Position numbers and translations under genes: made by a program. Below, piece by piece: positions 63,805 to 64,000 of a DNA stretch of 64,000 bases. Where the stretch lies: contig CP075492.1 in the NCBI GenBank assembly GCA_021613535.1, forward strand, positions 11,036,001 to 11,100,000. Reading direction: 5' to 3'. Under the pieces are notes generated by a model. It ran no database searches. It was not told the origin of the DNA and worked only from the letters and a program-made list of their open reading frames with translations. The stretch is from Adineta vaga. Lineage: Eukaryota > Rotifera. Each line of letters opens with the position of its first letter. Position 1 is the first letter of the stretch.

Positions 63805-64000
63805 TCACTTTGTAGCAAAATATTTGTCATAAATCAGAACGCATAAAATCAAGACAATCGATATCCATAAAGCATGAAAAGCAATACTACTACGAAACAA
63901 TTTTTCTGCTTGACGATCGATGTATTCCGTACCAGTCGTATTAGTTCCATTATTAGACTTCAAATGTTGCGCATTCATATTCTGTTTTTCTTGTTCAGTT
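63805..64000 (-). CDS. 3' end of an unidentified gene with C-terminal membrane helix (partial)
   Basis: An open frame runs from the window edge to TGA at 63805-63807. It reads a polar stretch (EQEKQNMNAQHLKSNN, then EYIDRQAEKLFRSS) followed by one hydrophobic helix, FHALWISIVLILCVLIY, and a short basic tail DKYFATK. This is the shape of a tail-anchored or single-pass membrane protein. No family can be named from this end. It is convergent with the OSBPL8-like gene. Confidence 0.55.
   Translation of the reverse strand, partial: TEQEKQNMNAQHLKSNNGTNTTGTEYIDRQAEKLFRSSIAFHALWISIVLILCVLIYDKYFATK

Overview
The window is nuclear DNA from a small-genome, AT-rich invertebrate animal. The gene set is metazoan (Sidekick, MAN1/LEMD3, Cdc42, Integrator subunit 8, PLEKHG5-type RhoGEF, GRIP golgin, ORP8). 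Most introns are only about 50-120 bp with GT-AG ends, and many start codons lie a few bases after an AG that looks like a splice acceptor. This fits a bdelloid rotifer best, because those animals use spliced-leader trans-splicing. The taxon is an inference from style, not a proof.

Layout, left to right. 848-8970 (-): Sidekick-type adhesion receptor, 6 Ig + 13 FN3 + one membrane helix, first exon not found. 10184-11459 (+): phytanoyl-CoA dioxygenase, divergent from it. 12203-19813 (-): UBR1/UBR2-type N-degron E3 ligase, with a small TA-flanked inverted-repeat element in one intron. 20608-21677 (+): Cdc42. 22660-24265 (-): glycine C-acetyltransferase. 24385-24830 (-): small secreted cysteine-rich Ly6/three-finger-like gene whose last exon does not join in frame. 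25610-35706 (-): PLEKHG5-like RhoGEF ending in a 10-nt exon that creates a PDZ-binding C-terminus. 37096-41684 (-): INTS8. 41904-44498 (-): LEMD3/MAN1. About 2.8 kb without recognisable genes follows. 47315-49607 (-): very-long-chain acyl-CoA dehydrogenase; 49826-51139 (-): WDR4; 51219-52334 (-): C2H2 zinc-finger protein. 52662-56730 (+): golgin-245-like GRIP protein. 57021-57707: two identical 5S rRNA genes. 58027-59196 (+): GPKOW. 59931-63324 (+): OSBPL8-like lipid transfer protein. 63805-64000 (-): 3' end of an unidentified gene with a C-terminal membrane helix.

Most genes are unrelated housekeeping or signalling functions. The layout itself is the main point of interest. Several same-strand neighbours are separated by only 79-219 bp (zinc finger-WDR4-VLCAD, LEMD3-INTS8, Ly6-like-GCAT). 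In most of them the downstream gene has an acceptor-like AG directly before its ATG, as expected if polycistronic RNAs are resolved by trans-splicing. Coding spans below cover first to last recognised coding base and include introns.
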